64,000 bases of DNA from JAWWPY01 sp963822825 (GCA_963822825.1 CAWGIW010000008.1:186001-250000); one strand, 5' to 3'; numbered from the stretch's first letter, positions 1 through 9,713 are shown. Translations and numbers: made by a program. The notes: generated from the sequence alone by a model not told the origin.

Positions 1-746
1 AGCAGCACGAAGAGGACCCAGTCCGCAAGTGCTTCTTCTCCATCACCCGCGACGAGATGAACCACGAGGAATGCTGCCAGCGCACGATCGCCACGCTTTG
101 GCCCGGCGGCCCGCTGGACTGGCCGCCGTCCACCCCCCTGGAGCGCGCGGCGCACAACAACATCGGCTGGCTCTACCACAACGGTGGCCGGTACTGGACC
201 GGCTACAACAAGGCGGTCGGCAAGTACTCCCTCCCCGTCCTGTTCACCAGCTTCATGATGGGCGAGATGGCCGCGTCCACCCTGTTCCGCGGGATGGCGA
301 CCGGCACCACGCATCCGGTGTTCTCCGACATGTTCCAGCGGATCGGCCGGGATGAATCGCGGCATCTGCAGATCTGCATGACCATCCTGGACAAGGAGTG
401 GCCCGGCCTCACCGACGACGTGAAGGGCCTGATCACCCGCCAGCTACGAGCGGGCTTCATCTTCCTGTCGATGATCTTGTGGGAGCCGCCGGAGGCGGGC
501 GGATTCTGGGAACTTCCGCCCTATTTCCTGGTCAATCACCGGGTCTTGATGCGTCACGCCCGCGATGCCGGCCTGGGCGTGCTCTCCTACGAGGAGCAGG
601 CGGAGAACTGGCGGGTGGCCATGGCCCGGGTCCGGGCCATCGTGACACGCTGGGGCATCGATTTCCCGGCCATCCCGGAACTCGACATCGAAGGGGTGGA
701 CGTCGCCGACGACATCAATCCCGAGGACATCATCCCGGTGTTCTAG
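1..746 (+). CDS. Ferritin-like diiron protein (5' end outside window)
   Basis: The reading frame is open from base 3 and continues upstream of the window, so the true start is missing; the first internal ATG is at 57. The visible 247 residues are helical. They hold two E-x-x-H motifs (DEMNH near the N-terminal edge and DESRH about 100 residues later) plus a further acidic position in GEMAAS between them. This is the E/ExxH/E/ExxH pattern of four-helix carboxylate-bridged diiron proteins such as AurF-type N-oxygenases and R2-like oxidases. The acidic C-terminus (DINPEDIIPVF) is unremarkable. The substrate cannot be told from sequence. The next gene starts 30 bp downstream, so the two may be co-transcribed. 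Confidence 0.6.
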   Translation, partial: QHEEDPVRKCFFSITRDEMNHEECCQRTIATLWPGGPLDWPPSTPLERAAHNNIGWLYHNGGRYWTGYNKAVGKYSLPVLFTSFMMGEMAASTLFRGMATGTTHPVFSDMFQRIGRDESRHLQICMTILDKEWPGLTDDVKGLITRQLRAGFIFLSMILWEPPEAGGFWELPPYFLVNHRVLMRHARDAGLGVLSYEEQAENWRVAMARVRAIVTRWGIDFPAIPELDIEGVDVADDINPEDIIPVF

Positions 747-776
747 CCGGCGCCGTTCTAGGTCAGGAGGTCCGGC

Positions 777-2680
777 ATGACAACCCCGGTCGAGCCGATC
801 GACCGGCCCGGGCTGGTGGCCCTGCTGTACCGGGCGGACTGGACCAGGCTCGGTCTGTCCGCCACGGTGCACGCGCGGTACGACCAGGCCCTGCACAGCA
901 GGATGTTCCGGGCCGGGGCGCCGAAACAGCGTCCGTTAGGGCCGGGGTGGCTGTTTGACCGCTGGATTCGCTCAGCCGATTCCGGGTCACACTGGCCAGG
1001 CTGGGAGCGAGGGCCGGATGCCGATGAGATCCGGGGCGGGGTGCTGGTCGCCCCGGGGGGCGCTACCGGGCCGAGTTCACGCCCCTGGGCGGACCCGGTC
1101 TCACCGTCTCCGACGGGGAGTCCCTGTGGGACATCAGCGGGAGCGTCGCCACGCGCGAGGACGCCGGCGGGCCGCCGGCCCCGCTCGATGACCTGTTCAG
1201 CCCGTCGCGGCTGCTGACCGAGTTCCACGTCGATGTGACCGGCACCTCCGTCGTGGACGGGCGCTCGGCGCACCGCGTGATCGCGACGCCCCGGGAGGCC
1301 TTCTCCGGAATCGGCGTGTTCCGGAGACGTCGGCCGGACCAGGCGCTCGCCTGGGTCGACGCGGAACTCGGCGTCCTGCTGAGCTACGAGGAACGGTTCG
1401 AAGGCCAGCAGCTGAAGATCACCGAGCTGACGGACCTGGTGCTGGATCCGCCTGCGGCCGCCGAGCCGGGCCAGTTCCGGCCGCCTGAAGACATGCCGGT
1501 CCGGGACGGCGAGCAGGCCCGGGACGGCGAGCAGGCCCGGGACGGCGAGCAGGCCCGGGACGGCGGCCGGGCCCAGGACGGCGAGCGGGCTCAGGACGGC
1601 GGCTGGGCCGAGGAGAGCGAGCGGCTCAGCGACCGCAATTTCGCCGTCCCGGACGTCGTGGGCCAGGTGGCCAGGCTGGTGGCCGGGCCGGCCGCCGCGG
1701 CGATTGGCTTCGCCGCGCGGCACCTGCCGGGCTCGCCTGAGCCCTCCGCCGAGCCGGACGACGAGCCAGGGATGCCGGGCGCCGGCCACCCCACCGATCC
1801 GGCGTTGCTGACGTCGCTGACCGACGACCTGGTCAACCTGCTGTACCGAACCGGGCTGCCGCCGCAGGCTTTTACCGCCACGGTCCACGAGTGGACGAAT
1901 GGCGCGGCCGTCGGGCGCATGGTCGCCTCCGTGCGGGCCGCGCTGCCGCCGGTCATCGCCGGGATTTTCGGCCCGGACCAGCTGTGGAACGCGTTCGGTG
2001 ACCGGTATCCGGAGCGGGTTCACCGGATCAGCCGCTGGACAGTGGCCATGCCCGGCCGGTACCGGATCGATCACCTGGCCGGTGCGGAGCGCCACGAGCC
2101 GTCCACCATCGCCTGCGACGGTGAGCGGCTCTGGAAGGTCTACCCGAACAGGATCGCGACCGGGCCAGCTCGGCCGGCCCTGGCCGATTTCGCCCGCCTG
2201 GCCGACCAGTCGAGCCTGCTGTCCGGCTTCGAACTGACCGTAGCGGGCCAAGTCGAGGTGGACGGCCGCCGCGGATTCCTGGTCGTCGCTGACCTGATGG
2301 CCGCCCAGGACGGGCCTGGCCGGGGCGCCCTGTTTCCTGACTCGCTGACCAAGCATGTCGAGGTGGTCGTGGACGCGGAATTAGGCATCGCGCTGCGCGA
2401 GACGGCCTATTTCGAGGGGGAACCGGCCCGCTGCTTCGAGTTGCGGGAGGTGAGCGGTCAGGTGGATCCTGGCGCATTCCGGATTGACATACCGCCGGGG
2501 ACCCGGACGGTGGAGGCGGGCCGGCTCTCGGACGTTGACATGCCGGCGCCGGTCAAGGCGGCGAGGGTCGCGGCCGGCCTCGGGGTGGCCGGCGCCGCGG
2601 CGCTGACCGGCTGGCTGCAGAAGCGGTCGGCTGAGCAGAAACCGCCGGCTGAGCAGGAAGGGCCGAGCGAGGATAGCTGA
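777..2680 (+). CDS. Tandemly duplicated LolA-like protein, interrupted by a -1 frameshift
   Basis: Two reading frames together give a 634-residue protein if one base is added. The first frame runs from ATG 777 and reads sensibly to residues VLVAPGG at about 1058; the second is open from 1028 to the stop at 2680. Adding one G to the G6 run at 1055-1060 joins them. The two halves are homologous: the first has LVALLYRADW, RYRAEFTPLGG and DGESLWDISG, the second LVNLLYRTGL, RYRIDHLAG and DGERLWKVYP. This resembles the beta-rich lipid or lipoprotein-carrier (LolA/LppX) fold seen in actinobacterial regulators, but the family call is tentative. Six 18-bp repeats encode an acidic linker between the halves. 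No signal peptide is visible. The break may be a sequencing error or a real lesion. Confidence 0.5.
1502..1609 (+). repeat. Six 18-bp in-frame tandem repeats
   Basis: Six consecutive 18-bp units (1502, 1520, 1538, 1556, 1574, 1592) encode the hexapeptide RDGEQA and variants. The first three are identical and the last three diverged. They form the linker between the two homologous halves of the LolA-like protein. Confidence 0.9.
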
Positions 2681-2730
2681 CCGGCGGCGCGGCGCTGCCG
2701 GTCGGCGCACTGTCGGTGGCATGGTGCATC

Positions 2731-3918
2731 ATGCTGGGCATGCTTCGGATCGACGTCGCCGAGCGCCGCAGGAGGCTGGGCATCCGGCACGCGTTGTGCC
2801 CGGCCGCCCGGACGGAAGACCCGGTGGAGGCCGTCCGGCGCGTGGTGGCGCTGCACGCGACCGATCCGGCATCGGTCTTTCTCGCCGTCCGGGCCAGGAC
2901 CGGCTCCGTTGCCCCGGCGGCCATCGCCGGGGCGCTGTACGAGCGGCGGACGCTGGTCCGGATGCTCGGGATGCGGCGGACGATGTTCGTGGTGCCCAGC
3001 GACCTGAGGGCGGTGATCGAGGAGTCCACCATGCCGCGGATCGCGGCGGAACAGCGGCGGCTGCTGGTCAAGCATCTGCGCGAGCTCGCCGCCGTCGCTG
3101 ATCCTGAGCCCTGGCTGGAGGATGTGGAGCGTTCGGTGCTGCGTGCCCTGGCCGCCCGCGGCGGAACCGCCACGGCCGAGCAGCTTGCCTCCGATGAGCC
3201 CCGGTTGCGCACGCGACTCGTCATGGCCCAGGGCAAGCCTTACCAGGCAATACAGAACATCACCAGCCGCGTTCTGCTGTTGCTGGGTGCGCAGGGCCAC
3301 ATTGTGCGCGGGCTCCCCACGGGTTCCCTGCTGTCGCAGCGGTATCAATGGACCCTGGCGGAGCAGTGGCTGCCACCGACCGGGGAGCCACCGCCGGCTG
3401 CTCAGGCCCGGGTGGAACTGGTCCGCCGCTGGCTGACCGCGTTCGGCCCGGCCCCGCTCGCCGACCTGCGGTGGTGGACCGGCTGGCCGAAGTCCGAGAT
3501 CAAGCAGGCCGTTGCCGACCTTCACGTGCGCGAGGTGGACCTCGACGGGGTGACAGGAGCCGTCCTGCCGGACGACGTAGAGGCCTCGCCCAGACCAGGA
3601 CCGTGGGCGGCGCTGCTGCCCGCGCTCGACCCGACCGTGATGGGCTGGCTGGATCGCGGCTGGTTCCTCGGAGACCATGAGAAGGCACTGTTCGACCGGA
3701 CCGGAAACGTGGGACCGACCGTATGGCTTGACGGCCGGGTCGTCGGCGGCTGGGCCCAGCGAGGCGACGGCGAGATCGCTATCAGGCTGCTGGAAGACGT
3801 CGGGGCTGACGCCGACGCTCTGGTTCAGGCCGAGGCGGCGGAACTCCGCCGATGGCTTGGTGACCTCCGGGTCATCCCGCGTTTCCGCACGCCGCTGGAA
3901 CGCGAGCTGTCCGGGTGA
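2731..3918 (+). CDS. Winged-helix DNA-binding (HTH_42, AlkZ/YcaQ-related) protein
   Basis: About 395 residues, the usual length of the HTH_42 superfamily, which includes the DNA interstrand-crosslink glycosylases AlkZ and YcaQ. Recognisable features are the N-terminal RRRLGIRHAL helix, the region ALHATDPASVFLAVRAR, the middle RRTMFVVP segment and the C-terminal DPTVMGWLDR/WFLG region. In AlkZ the segment after AL carries the catalytic Q-x-Q; here the same position reads H-A-T, so glycosylase activity by that mechanism is doubtful. A GTG at 2716 and ATGs at 2731 and 2740 are all possible starts. It lies alone between the LolA-like gene and dapA. The role is unknown; a DNA-damage-related function is inference. 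Confidence 0.7.
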   Translation: MLGMLRIDVAERRRRLGIRHALCPAARTEDPVEAVRRVVALHATDPASVFLAVRARTGSVAPAAIAGALYERRTLVRMLGMRRTMFVVPSDLRAVIEESTMPRIAAEQRRLLVKHLRELAAVADPEPWLEDVERSVLRALAARGGTATAEQLASDEPRLRTRLVMAQGKPYQAIQNITSRVLLLLGAQGHIVRGLPTGSLLSQRYQWTLAEQWLPPTGEPPPAAQARVELVRRWLTAFGPAPLADLRWWTGWPKSEIKQAVADLHVREVDLDGVTGAVLPDDVEASPRPGPWAALLPALDPTVMGWLDRGWFLGDHEKALFDRTGNVGPTVWLDGRVVGGWAQRGDGEIAIRLLEDVGADADALVQAEAAELRRWLGDLRVIPRFRTPLERELSG

Positions 3919-4065
3919 CCCTGCGTAACGCTGCCGGGATCCTGTGCGATAGCCAGGTAGACGCGGTTGACGTGGGTACCCCCGAGCTCATGTCGCCGCG
4001 TCTTTCACCATGCTGGGAACCCGTGCCGGTTACCCCGTGCGCCGCCGGCCGGTAGCGTTCGGTGC

Positions 4066-5019
4066 ATGACAGGAACCCAGCCACTGCCCGCGGCCCGGCC
4101 GGGCGCTCCCGGCCGGTCACCCGCCACGGCGCCTTTCGGCCGGATGCTGACCGCGATGATCACGCCGCTGACTGCTGACGGCGCGGTGGACTACGACGGC
4201 GCGGCTCGCCTCGCCACCTACCTGGTCGATGAGATGCGTTGCGATGGCCTGGTGATCAGCGGGACCACCGGCGAGTCGCCGACCACCACCGACGAGGAGA
4301 AGGACCGGCTGCTGCGCGCCGTCCTCGCGGCGGTGGGCGACCGCGCCACGATCGTGGCCGGCGTCGGCACCAACGACACCAAGCACACCTGTGAGCTTGC
4401 CCGCCAGGCGGAGCGCGCTGGCGCGCACGGATTGCTGGTCGTCACGCCCTACTACAGCAAACCTCCGCAAAACGGGCTGGCCGCGCATTTCTCGGCGGTC
4501 GCTGACTCGGCCGGGCTGCCGGTCCTGCTCTACGACATCCCCGGCCGCACCGGCGTGCCCATCGCGACAGAGACGCTCGTCCGGCTGGCCACCCACCCGC
4601 GCATCGTGGCGGTGAAGGACGCCAAGGACGATCCAGGCGCCTCGTCGTGGGTGATGGCCCGCACCGACCTGGTCTACTACTGCGGGACTGACATGCTGAA
4701 CCTGCCGTGGCTGGCGATCGGCGCCGTTGGGTTCGTCAGCGTCGTCGGCCACGTGGTGGGGGACCGGCTGCACGAGATGATCGACGCGTACACGGCGGGC
4801 GACGTAGGTACCGCGCTTGCCATCCACCGGAACTTGCTGCCCGTGTACACGGGGCTGTTCCGCAACCAAGGAGTGATCATGACGAAGGCCGCTCTCGGCC
4901 TGCTCGGCCTGCCCGCGGGGCCGGTCCGCCCGCCGCTCGCCGACGCGACAACCGCCGAGGTAGAGAAACTGCGCGAAGACCTGACCGCCGGTGGCGTGAA
5001 ACTCCAGGGGGCGGCATGA
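4066..5019 (+). CDS. dapA: 4-Hydroxy-tetrahydrodipicolinate synthase
   Basis: DapA condenses pyruvate with aspartate semialdehyde, the first committed step of lysine and diaminopimelate synthesis in the cytosol. The 317-residue product has the class I aldolase TIM-barrel signature: GTTGES near residue 65 binds the substrate carboxylate, YDIPGRTG carries the catalytic tyrosine, and AVKDAK holds the Schiff-base lysine. The frame extends upstream to 3967, but the ATG at 4066 gives the family's usual N-terminus (FGRMLTAMITPL). The start is preceded by a plausible promoter (TTACCC near 4030 and TAGCGT near 4053). rnj follows 37 bp downstream, the conserved actinobacterial dapA-rnj pairing. Confidence 0.96.
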   Translation: MTGTQPLPAARPGAPGRSPATAPFGRMLTAMITPLTADGAVDYDGAARLATYLVDEMRCDGLVISGTTGESPTTTDEEKDRLLRAVLAAVGDRATIVAGVGTNDTKHTCELARQAERAGAHGLLVVTPYYSKPPQNGLAAHFSAVADSAGLPVLLYDIPGRTGVPIATETLVRLATHPRIVAVKDAKDDPGASSWVMARTDLVYYCGTDMLNLPWLAIGAVGFVSVVGHVVGDRLHEMIDAYTAGDVGTALAIHRNLLPVYTGLFRNQGVIMTKAALGLLGLPAGPVRPPLADATTAEVEKLREDLTAGGVKLQGAA

Positions 5020-5056
5020 CCGCCGCGCCGCCGCCCCGTCTGCGCGGGACAGCCTG

Positions 5057-6751
5057 GTGAGTCACCCACACCCCGACCTCGGAGCACCTCCGCCTCTGGC
5101 CGAGAATGGCCTGCGCATCGTCGGGCTGGGTGGCCTCGGCGAGATCGGCCGCAACATGACCGTGTTCGAGCATGCCGGGCGGCTGCTCATCGTGGACTGC
5201 GGCGTGCTGTTCCCCGAGCCGGACCAGCCGGGGGTGGACCTGATCCTGCCCGATTTCTCCTCCCTGGAGGGGCGGCTGGACCTGATCGACGCCGTGGTCC
5301 TCACCCACGCCCACGAGGACCACATCGGCGCGATTCCCTACTTGCTGCGCAGGCGCGCCGATATTCCCCTGGTCGGCTCCAGGCTGACGCTGGCCCTGGT
5401 CCGCAGCAAGCTCACCGAGCACCGGATCAACCCCGTCACCGTCGAGGTAGCAGAAGGCGGACGGCAGTCGTTTGGTCCTTTCGGGCTTGAATTTTTTGCG
5501 GTGAACCACTCCATACCTGACGCTCTCGCGGTCGCCATCGCCACCCCCGCGGGGGTGGTGCTGCACACCGGCGACTTCAAGATGGACCAGCTGCCGCTGG
5601 ACGGGCGGCTGACCGACCTGGGGGGTTTCGCGCGGCTCGGGGCCGACGGCGTGGACCTGCTGATGTCGGACTCCACGAACGCCGAAGTGCCCGGCATCGT
5701 GACCAGCGAGCGAGACATCGCGCCGGTGCTGGACCAGATCTTCGCGGGCACCCAGCAGCGGATCATCGTGGCCTGCTTCGCCAGCCATGTGCACCGGGTG
5801 CAGCAGGTGCTCGACGCGGCCGCTAAGCACGGGCGCAAGGTCGCGTTCGTGGGCCGTTCCATGGTGCGGAACATGGGCGTCGCCCGGGATCTCGGCTACC
5901 TGCGGGTGCCGTCGGTCAAGGGTGGCCTGCTGGTGGATCCCCGCGAGGCGGAGGGGATGCCGCCGGACGAGATCGTGCTGATCTCCACCGGATCGCAGGG
6001 TGAGCCGATGTCGGCGCTGTCCCGGATGGCCGGGCGGGACCACCCGATCCGGATCGCCGAGGGAGATACGGTCATCCTCGCCTCGTCGCTGATCCCGGGC
6101 AACGAGACCGCGGTTTACCGGGTCATCAACGAGCTGACCCGGTGGGGCGCGCGGGTGGTGCACAAGGGCAACGCGCTGGTCCATGTGTCCGGGCACGCAC
6201 CCGCCGGTGAGCTGCTGTACGTGCTGAACCTGGTGCGGCCGAGCAGCTTCATGCCGGTGCACGGCGAATGGCGGCACCTGCGCGCGCACGCGCGGCTGGC
6301 CGAGCTCAGCGGGGTGCCCGAGGACAACATCGTGATCGCCGAGGACGGCGTCGTGGTCGACCTGGTGGACGGGCGGGCCTCGGTGGTCGGCAAGGTCGCC
6401 TGCGGCTACGTCTACGTGGACGGCCTGTCGGTCGGCGAGGTGACCGAATCGTCGCTCAAGGACCGCCGCATCCTGGGTGAAGAGGGCTTCGTGTCCGTGG
6501 TCATCGTGGTGGACTCCACCACCGGCAAGCTGGTCGCCGGGCCGGAGATCCACGCGCGCGGATCGGGCATCGACGACTCCTCGCTGCGCGAGGTGCGGCC
6601 ACGCCTTGATGAGGCTCTCGCCCGTGCCGCCGCTGACGACATCAACGACGCGTACCAACTCGGCCAGTTGGTCCGGCGGACCGTCGGGCGCTGGGTCAAC
6701 GAGAACTACCGCCGCCGGCCGATGATCATCCCCGTGGTGATTGAAGTCTGA
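5057..6751 (+). CDS. rnj: Ribonuclease J
   Basis: 564 residues, full length for actinobacterial RNase J, a zinc-dependent 5'-3' exonuclease and endonuclease in mRNA decay and rRNA maturation. The metallo-beta-lactamase motif THAHEDHIG is near residue 80. Further metal ligands follow in NHSIPDA and HTGDFKMD, and the beta-CASP region contains SDSTNA, STGSQGEPMSALSRMA and HVSGHAPAGEL. The C-terminal domain ends in the typical RRPMIIPVVIEV. The start is GTG 5057, giving a sensible short N-terminus before LRIVGLGGLGEIGRNM. It is cotranscribed with dapA by spacing. RNase Y is also encoded in this window, so the organism has both enzymes. Confidence 0.97.
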   Translation: MSHPHPDLGAPPPLAENGLRIVGLGGLGEIGRNMTVFEHAGRLLIVDCGVLFPEPDQPGVDLILPDFSSLEGRLDLIDAVVLTHAHEDHIGAIPYLLRRRADIPLVGSRLTLALVRSKLTEHRINPVTVEVAEGGRQSFGPFGLEFFAVNHSIPDALAVAIATPAGVVLHTGDFKMDQLPLDGRLTDLGGFARLGADGVDLLMSDSTNAEVPGIVTSERDIAPVLDQIFAGTQQRIIVACFASHVHRVQQVLDAAAKHGRKVAFVGRSMVRNMGVARDLGYLRVPSVKGGLLVDPREAEGMPPDEIVLISTGSQGEPMSALSRMAGRDHPIRIAEGDTVILASSLIPGNETAVYRVINELTRWGARVVHKGNALVHVSGHAPAGELLYVLNLVRPSSFMPVHGEWRHLRAHARLAELSGVPEDNIVIAEDGVVVDLVDGRASVVGKVACGYVYVDGLSVGEVTESSLKDRRILGEEGFVSVVIVVDSTTGKLVAGPEIHARGSGIDDSSLREVRPRLDEALARAAADDINDAYQLGQLVRRTVGRWVNENYRRRPMIIPVVIEV

Positions 6752-6780
6752 GCGGTGATCAACGTCTGGGCCCGGCCATC

Positions 6781-7686
6781 GTGGACCTGGAGCGGGCTGC
6801 GGCGGAGCACTGGCGGAGTGCCGACCGGGCTGCGCTAGGCGAGTGGCGGCTGCGCGCCGCGGGCGGCTTCACGGGCCGGGCCAATTCGGCCCTGCCGCTC
6901 GGCGATCCCGGGATGCCGCTCGCCGCGGCCGTGGACGCGGTGGAGGCCTGGTATAGGTCACGGGACCTGTTGGCCATGATCGTAGTTCCACGGCCACTGC
7001 GGCCGGCTGAGACGCCGGCCGCAGGGCCGGGGTGGCCGGCTGGGACGCCGGCCGCAGGGCCGGGGTGGCCGGCTGGGACGCCGGCCGCAGGGCCGGGGTG
7101 GCCGGCTGGGACGCCGACCGGCGGACCAGGGATGCCGGCGGCAGGACCGGGGCGGCTGGCCGAGGGGCGGCCAGGGGTCCCGCTGGACGGGCTGCTCGCC
7201 GCGCGGGGCTGGACGATCCGGTCTGGGCCGGCCGTCGTGATGACCGCGGGCATCGCCGAATTGCCCCGGCCCGCGGCCGGGGTGACGGTCACCATGCGGC
7301 CCACGCCAGGCCCCGACTGGCTGGCGGTCTACCGCTACCGCGGGCAGCCGCTGCCTGGCGATGCGCTGAGGCTGCTGCTCTCCGCCCCGTGGCAGGCTTT
7401 CGGCACGGTCCGGCGTGACGGTCAGGTGGCCGCGGTGGGCCGGGTCTCCGTCGCCGCGGGCTGGGCCGGGATCACGGCCGTCGAGGTCGCCGCTGGCCAC
7501 CGGCGTCAGGGGCTAGGCACGGCGGTGACCCTGGCCCTGGCCCGGTCGGCCGCTGAGCGCGGCACGGACCGGGTCTTCCTCCAGGTCGAGGACGGTAATT
7601 CCGCGGCGCGGACGCTCTACGCCCGATGCGGTTTCCGTGACGCGCACGCTTACCACTACCGGGTGGCGCCCGATTCCGGGCACTAA
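6781..7686 (+). CDS. GNAT N-acetyltransferase, Rv0428c/cg3035-like
   Basis: 301 residues. The N-terminal half has the segment WRLRAAGGFTGRANSALPLG typical of the Rv0428c-type acetyltransferases, followed by a repeat-rich linker and a C-terminal GNAT domain. The acetyl-CoA loop reads GHRRQGLG (R-x-x-G-x-G) near residue 240, followed by the FLQVEDGNSAARTLYARCGF strand-helix typical of GNAT motif B. The start is GTG 6781, 29 bp after rnj. The linker holds three exact 33-bp repeats, so its length probably varies between strains. The acceptor substrate is unknown. Confidence 0.8.
   Translation: MDLERAAAEHWRSADRAALGEWRLRAAGGFTGRANSALPLGDPGMPLAAAVDAVEAWYRSRDLLAMIVVPRPLRPAETPAAGPGWPAGTPAAGPGWPAGTPAAGPGWPAGTPTGGPGMPAAGPGRLAEGRPGVPLDGLLAARGWTIRSGPAVVMTAGIAELPRPAAGVTVTMRPTPGPDWLAVYRYRGQPLPGDALRLLLSAPWQAFGTVRRDGQVAAVGRVSVAAGWAGITAVEVAAGHRRQGLGTAVTLALARSAAERGTDRVFLQVEDGNSAARTLYARCGFRDAHAYHYRVAPDSGH
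7012..7110 (+). repeat. Three exact 33-bp in-frame tandem repeats
   Basis: Units start at 7012, 7045 and 7078 and are identical; a degenerate fourth begins at 7111. They encode an 11-residue Pro-Ala-Gly unit (TPAAGPGWPAG) in the linker of the GNAT protein. Confidence 0.92.
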
Positions 7687-7927
7687 ATTTAGCGATCACG
7701 TCGGCCCGGCTCCAGTTCCAGGTCGGTCCCTGCATATCGTCCCAACGAAGCGCGGGCAGGCGTGAACAGCTTCCCGCCAGTGCTGGGACGGGGTACGATC
7801 TCAGGTGGCGGTTCCGGGCGCCTCATAGGTCCGCGGCAGGGCTGCAAGCTCACCGGTTGAATAGTGTGATCCACGGCTAGTCTTTCCTGCCCTCTGTAGC
7901 GGACCCGGGGCGCGAGGAAGGACTGCC

Positions 7928-9480
7928 ATGCCTGGTGGGCCGCGTCCGCTGCCTAATCGGCCAAGCCTGCGATACCTGAAGCTTGAGGCGAAACGCCGCC
8001 TGGCCGCTGGCGAGTTTCCCACGCTGCACACTGCGCAGGCGGCCATCGCCAGCGAATACGGCCAGCCGAGCTGGGCCGCGCTGAAGCAGCACATCAGCGG
8101 CCAGCCCGAGGAAGAAAGCCATGCGCTGCCGCATCTGAGATGGGTGATCGCCCGGTTCAGGGACGGTGGCGAGCAGGACTGGACGGCGCCCGGCGAGCCT
8201 GAGCTGCGGCAGCATTTCAGCGACGAAGTCCTGGGCCTGGTCCCGGTCGGCGAGGTGGTCTCGGCGATCACCACCTTTGCCGCTGACCTGCGCGAGGAGT
8301 TTGCCGTCGTCAACCAGGCGCCGCTGTGGGTCCACATCCGGATCGCGGGCACGGATCTGTTCGCGGGAGCTGAGGCTGAGTTGCCGCACCGGCTCACCGC
8401 GGTGCAGCGGATTCCCCGCGGCGGCCGGATCACTGACCCCCGGATAGCGGCGCCGGCCCCGCCCGCACCCTTGGCGATGTACCCGCCGACGTTCCCGGGT
8501 TCGCCGACGGGGTTTTCGGCGAGCTAGGCCTGGCGGGCCTGATCCTGGCCGGGGGTGGCTCAGGTATCCCGGTGTGGGCGGTCGCCAAGGGCTGGGCCAA
8601 CCTGGAGCGCGGCGAGATCCTGGACACCGGGCACCGGTTCCCCGGGCTGGGCATCGCCTCGCTGGTTACCGTCACCGCCGTCCTGCGCCTGGTCGCCGAC
8701 GGCCGCTTCGCTCTCGATTCCCCGGCTGACGACCACCTGCGCACGGTGCGCCTCGCGGATGACACGATCACCGTCAGGGAATTGCTGAGCCACAGCAGCG
8801 GTATCGACAATATCCTGGCCAATCCACTCGAGGTGTTCGCGGACAGTGCCCCCGACCTGGTGGCGCTCACCGGCCCGGTCATCGGCTGCGGCGGTCCGCG
8901 CGGTGTGGTCCGGCCGACCAACTCCGGCTGTGCCGTGCTCGGCCAGCTGATCGCTGATGTCACCGGATCGCGGTACGCCGACGTGGCCGCCCGCCTCGTG
9001 CTTGAGCCCCTGGGGATGAGCCGTTCATCGTTTCCTGCTCGTGCGGCGGACATCGGCCCCGATGCGGTCACCGGCTACAGCGTGACCGCGGCGGGCACCT
9101 TCGCCCCGGCCGCGGCCGCAGTCTGCGTCATGCCTGCCGCTGGCGGCCTGTGGACGACGGCGCCTGACGTCGTGCGCCTCGGGACCGGCTGGTCATCGCT
9201 GCTGCCCGCGGCGCTCGCCCGTGAGGCGCTGACACCGCAGGCCGCAGAGGAGCACGGTGCGAGTCACGCGGGCCTCGGCTGGATCATGCGCCCCCGCGGC
9301 GACACCGCCTTCGTGTCTGGGGCCAGCGTTGATGCCGTCGCGTCGCTGACCGTCCGGATCCGGGACAACCGGGTCCACCTGGTCATGACGAACCGGCTGA
9401 TACCGATCGATCCCATCGACGACCGCATGCTGCGTTCCTGGACCAACCCATTGCGTTCAGAAAAGGAGGGACCCTCATGA
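7928..9480 (+). CDS. Serine-hydrolase (beta-lactamase) family protein with N-terminal helical domain; frameshifted, degenerate active site
   Basis: Two frames make one 517-residue product if a base is added between about 8437 and 8470, a C/G-rich stretch: the first is open from ATG 7928 (preceded by GAGGAAGGA) to the DPRIAAP region, the second resumes at ARTLGDVPADV and runs to 9480. The first 180 residues form the small helical module (LRYLKLEAKRRLAAG, PSWAALK) often fused to class C beta-lactamase-like hydrolases in actinomycetes. The hydrolase domain includes ALDSPADDHLRTV and ITVRELLSHSSGID. The expected S-x-x-K reads G-I-A-S and the Y-x-N reads P-T-N, so no catalytic serine/lysine/tyrosine set is visible. 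The stop overlaps the next ATG by 4 nt (ATGA), so it belongs to the following operon. Confidence 0.65.
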
Positions 9481-9713
9481 GCCCGCTAGCCGTCGTGGCA
9501 CTGGCCGCTGTTGCGGTCTGCCTGGTCGCTTTCGATGTCTACTGCCTGGTCGACCTGGGCCGGGCCAAGCACGTACGCAACCTGCCCAAGGGTCTGTGGT
9601 TGCTTATCATCTGCGTCTCGACCCCTTGGGGTGGCATCGCCTACCTGAGCCTCGGGCGAGAATATCGCCCGCCTGAGTTCCTGGAGCCGCCTTATCCTCG
9701 GGAGGGGCGGTGA
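9477..9713 (+). CDS. Small PLDc_N-domain membrane protein
   Basis: A 78-residue protein with two predicted transmembrane helices (VVALAAVAVCLVAFDVYCLV and LWLLIICVSTPWGGIAYLSL) and the PLDc_N ending PWGGIAYLSLGRE. It overlaps the upstream hydrolase gene and the downstream ATPase gene by 4 nt each (ATGA and GTGA), so it is translated together with both. Such small proteins commonly sit next to ABC-2 exporters in actinomycetes; a scaffold or immunity role is inference. Confidence 0.8.
   Translation: MSPLAVVALAAVAVCLVAFDVYCLVDLGRAKHVRNLPKGLWLLIICVSTPWGGIAYLSLGREYRPPEFLEPPYPREGR

Noticed and set aside
758..2356. 532-residue minus-strand frame covering the LolA-like gene
   Set aside because: It is uninterrupted while the plus-strand gene is frameshifted, which made it tempting. 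But the plus strand shows two homologous halves with conserved segments, and the antisense frame has repetitive Leu/Ala/Val-Pro content and no recognisable domain.
4877..6658. 593-residue open frame opposite rnj
   Set aside because: The plus strand encodes complete RNase J; the antisense frame has no family features.
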